Assembly (NCBI GenBank): GCA_913061095.1
Contig: CAJXVM010000005.1
Location: 62,001-126,000 of the forward strand
DNA length: 64,000 nucleotides
Reading direction: 5' to 3'
Origin: an uncultured Ignavibacteria bacterium
Lineage (GTDB): Bacteria > Bacteroidota > Ignavibacteria > SZUA-365
Shown here piece after piece: positions 61,976 to 64,000 of the stretch. Numbering within the stretch: position 1 is the stretch's first letter; each line of letters starts with the position of its first letter. The notes under the pieces are model-generated. The model was not told the origin of the DNA and did no database searches. It was given only the letters and a program-made list of their open reading frames with translations. A program made the position numbers and the translations under genes.

Positions 61976-62800
61976 ATGACTGTGTTTTCAGCTGTATTCA
62001 GTCAGATCCCTTTTCTTCTGCATAGCCTTCCTGGCGATTTTCAGGTTGCGTTCGGTGCGATTGCCGGTGCTGCTCACGACCTCGGTTTCATGACAAACGC
62101 TGCCGAGAAATTAATCGCCCGCATTGCCTTCTTTTCAGCCTTTACATGTATCATCCCTCTCATCATCGGCGCGAAAAAGTATAGGGAGCTCGATCAGGGT
62201 GCAAGGCTTCTTACGATAAATCTGCTGATCGTACTCTGTGCAGAAATCATCAGCTATATCCTGCTGGTGGGTTATCGAACGTTTGCAATCAGCACGCAGA
62301 TTGTGTACAGCATTTATACCCCGATCGAATTCGTTCTTTTCATCCTCATGTTCAGGCACTGGCATGACGGGAAGACGGTCCGCAAACTTCTGACAATAAG
62401 TATTCCGGTTTTCCTTTTTCTCTGGATCGCCGGTCAGGCCTGGCTTTCATACCAGGGGCAATTCATGGAAGGGCAGGTCGATTTCGCAGACGTCCTGCTT
62501 CCGGTCGAAAGTCTCATCCTGATCATTGTCGCGATCGGAACCCTGATGAAGATCATCAGAGATGAAACAACACCTGTTGTCAGCAGTCCCGTGTTCTGGA
62601 TCACTGCCGCAATTCTGTTCTACTTCACCGGTAATCTGTTCGTTTTCACCTTCCAGAGCATTATCCTGGAAGTATCCGATATGAAGCAGTTCTGGTATCT
62701 CCATTCAACCATGACTTTCGTCAAATACGGATTGTTCGCCGTCGGGCTTTATTTCGCCGGAAAAAAAGCGAAGCAGACTCCCACTCCTCATTCGACCTGA
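61976..62800 (+). CDS. Seven-helix membrane protein of unknown function
   Basis: A protein of about 274 aa with seven predicted membrane helices: IAFFSAFTCIIPLIIGA, LLTINLLIVLCAEIISYILL, IVYSIYTPIEFVLFILMF, LLTISIPVFLFLWIAGQAW, LLPVESLILIIVAIGTLM, VFWITAAILFYFTGNLFVF and TFVKYGLFAVGLYFAG. The C-terminal tail is short and basic. No transporter motif is visible; the layout is that of 7TM sensory or adaptor proteins. The start is uncertain: ATG 61976, GTG 61982 (better spaced from AAGGA) or ATG 62090, at the first helix. It lies between the triplicated family and a histidine kinase on the same strand. Confidence 0.7.
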   Translation: MTVFSAVFSQIPFLLHSLPGDFQVAFGAIAGAAHDLGFMTNAAEKLIARIAFFSAFTCIIPLIIGAKKYRELDQGARLLTINLLIVLCAEIISYILLVGYRTFAISTQIVYSIYTPIEFVLFILMFRHWHDGKTVRKLLTISIPVFLFLWIAGQAWLSYQGQFMEGQVDFADVLLPVESLILIIVAIGTLMKIIRDETTPVVSSPVFWITAAILFYFTGNLFVFTFQSIILEVSDMKQFWYLHSTMTFVKYGLFAVGLYFAGKKAKQTPTPHST

Positions 62801-63000
62801 ACGCTGTTGTGACGTACCGGAATTGCACAGGGCGGAGGTCACCACAGGAATCGGCTATTGAGAAGAAGTATTTTCTTTCCTATTTTGACCGTATGCAGCA
62901 CCATCTCAGGTGTCTTTGTCTTTAGCTCCCGATGAGGCGCCGTGTGCGTGCCGTTTCAGCAACGGCATGAGCGTTCTTTCTGCAACAGACTGCGCAAGAC

Positions 63001-64000
63001 GTGACTGAATTGAATTCCATCTGGCTGGTCATCGTTCTCGGAACGGTTGTCCTTCTGAGCCTCGCCGTGGGAATCATCGCGATCATTATTTTCCAGCAGC
63101 GGAAAATGTTCGCGATGCAGCAGAAGAACCTCGAGCAGCTCGCCGAAAGCGAGAAACGCTATCGGCGCCTGGTGAAGCTTTCCCCGTTGCCCATGGTCGT
63201 CGCCATCGCCGAGCGCATCGTCTATGTGAACGATGCGGGGATCAAACTCTTCAGCGCTTCCGGGGAGGACGAAGTCTACCAACGCTCCCTTTACGAGTAT
63301 CTCACCACCGATTTCGAGCACCCGGAGCAGAACCGCTTCCCGGCCATGCTCGAGCGCGAGGAGGAACTCTACAATGTCAAGGGACAACTGGAAAAGCTGG
63401 ACGGCCAGATCATTGACATCGAGCTGACCGCCATCAACATTTCTTTCGATGAACAGGAAGCGAAGCACATCGTTCTGCGCGATATCACGCAGGAAGAGCG
63501 GCACAAGGCTGAGCTGATTGCCGCAAAGGAGCGTGCCGAGCAGTCCGACAAGCTGAAGGACGCCTTCATCGCGAATATTTCCCATGAGATTCGCACGCCG
63601 CTGCATATCATTATCGGGTACAGCAACCTGATTACCAATGAACTGGTCGGCAACCTGTACCCGGAAATGGAATCCTACTTCCAGGCGATACGGCGCGGCA
63701 GCCAGCGCCTGATGCGCACGGTCGAGCATATCCTGAATATCTCCAGCATCCAGGTCGGCACGTTCTCCGTTCGACCCGAGGAAATCCGCGTTTCGGATCG
63801 CGTTGCGGAACTGGTTCATGAGATGACCTCGCTCGCGAAGAAAAAGGGTCTCGAGCTCACGTTTACTTCCGAATGTCCCGCGGCCATTCTCTATGCCGAC
63901 CGCTACTGCATCGATCAGGCCGTGTCAAACGTTATCGACAACGCGATCAAGTTCACCAAGAAAGGTGAGGTCAGCACACGCGTCTACTGCGTTGACCGCC
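63001..64000 (+). CDS. Sensor histidine kinase with PAS domain (cut by the right edge)
   Basis: The first 333 residues are visible. One N-terminal helix (WLVIVLGTVVLLSLAVGIIAIIIF) is followed by a coiled coil and a PAS domain (about 52-170; RYRRLVKLSPLPMVVAIAERIVYVNDAG). A linker and the dimerisation domain follow, with phospho-acceptor His in FIANISHEIRTPL and the start of the ATPase domain (NVIDNAIKFTKKG, N box). The G boxes lie beyond the window. The start is GTG 63001, since the frame is closed at 62968-62970 and no ATG precedes the membrane helix. There is a 200-bp gap from the 7TM gene; a 13-codon frame (62967-63008) overlaps the start and could be a leader. Confidence 0.9.
   Translation, partial: MTELNSIWLVIVLGTVVLLSLAVGIIAIIIFQQRKMFAMQQKNLEQLAESEKRYRRLVKLSPLPMVVAIAERIVYVNDAGIKLFSASGEDEVYQRSLYEYLTTDFEHPEQNRFPAMLEREEELYNVKGQLEKLDGQIIDIELTAINISFDEQEAKHIVLRDITQEERHKAELIAAKERAEQSDKLKDAFIANISHEIRTPLHIIIGYSNLITNELVGNLYPEMESYFQAIRRGSQRLMRTVEHILNISSIQVGTFSVRPEEIRVSDRVAELVHEMTSLAKKKGLELTFTSECPAAILYADRYCIDQAVSNVIDNAIKFTKKGEVSTRVYCVDR

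Noticed and set aside
62967-63008. 13-residue frame overlapping the kinase start as a leader peptide gene
   Set aside because: Too short to judge, with no ribosome site; mentioned under the kinase but not called.

Overview
The window is GC-rich (upper 50s percent by eye). It most likely comes from a member of the Bacteroidota/Chlorobiota/Ignavibacteriota/Rhodothermota (FCB) group. Four predicted secreted proteins (5915-7042, 23350-27837, 36618-38114, 46623-48227) end in the type IX secretion (T9SS) type A sorting domain with an N-Y/S-PNP motif. A DUF5103 T9SS 'plug'-like protein is also present (58225-59505), as are a TonB-dependent-type receptor and a SprA-like giant barrel. I see no CRISPR array, rRNA, insertion sequence or prophage. 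One tRNA-Ser(GGA) is present.

Layout. 1-5.1 kb: a signal-peptide stub running off the left edge, NAD salvage genes pncB-pncA, a response regulator fused to a class III nucleotide cyclase, and a split LigD (phosphoesterase and polymerase genes, with no ligase or Ku nearby). 5.1-8.6 kb: a one-domain RRM protein behind an attenuator-like hairpin, a T9SS cargo protein, a fasciclin protein and a DUF4397 lipoprotein. 8.6-14.6 kb: a CarH/LitR-type B12-binding MerR photoreceptor regulator, then a tight operon (43-aa membrane peptide, DUF3108, SDR, CPBP, PAP2, SDR), mostly joined by ATGA overlaps. 14.6-29.1 kb: a TPR lipoprotein, outer-membrane receptor, membrane TPR protein, SMP-30-like protein, a 1495-aa surface protein and an O-methyltransferase.

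29.1-36.3 kb, minus strand: a monocarboxylate-uptake locus (DUF485, ActP-type symporter, porin, metallophosphatase) ending in an unusual Cache-PAS-PAS-CBS-DUF294 protein. A degraded O-methyltransferase remnant lies just upstream. 36.6-50.5 kb: BNR/T9SS protein, tRNA-Ser, Mpl ligase, a propeller/SprA-like barrel fusion, two Tat-signal DUF362 proteins (one with a T9SS tail), a saccharopine-dehydrogenase-like enzyme and a YCF48-like protein. 50.6-59.5 kb: a methyltransferase, a PDZ-7TM-GAF-SpoIIE phosphatase, and a minus-strand glycan operon (T9SS plug-like gene, flippase, UDP-galactopyranose mutase, two GT2 enzymes).

60.3-64 kb: the most interesting locus. Three tandem paralogues of a roughly 142-aa protein family that I cannot assign, two of them almost identical over 386 bp, are followed by a seven-helix membrane protein and a PAS-type sensor histidine kinase cut by the right edge. 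A long structured leader with a perfect 15-bp palindrome precedes them. I propose this as a candidate undescribed signalling system.
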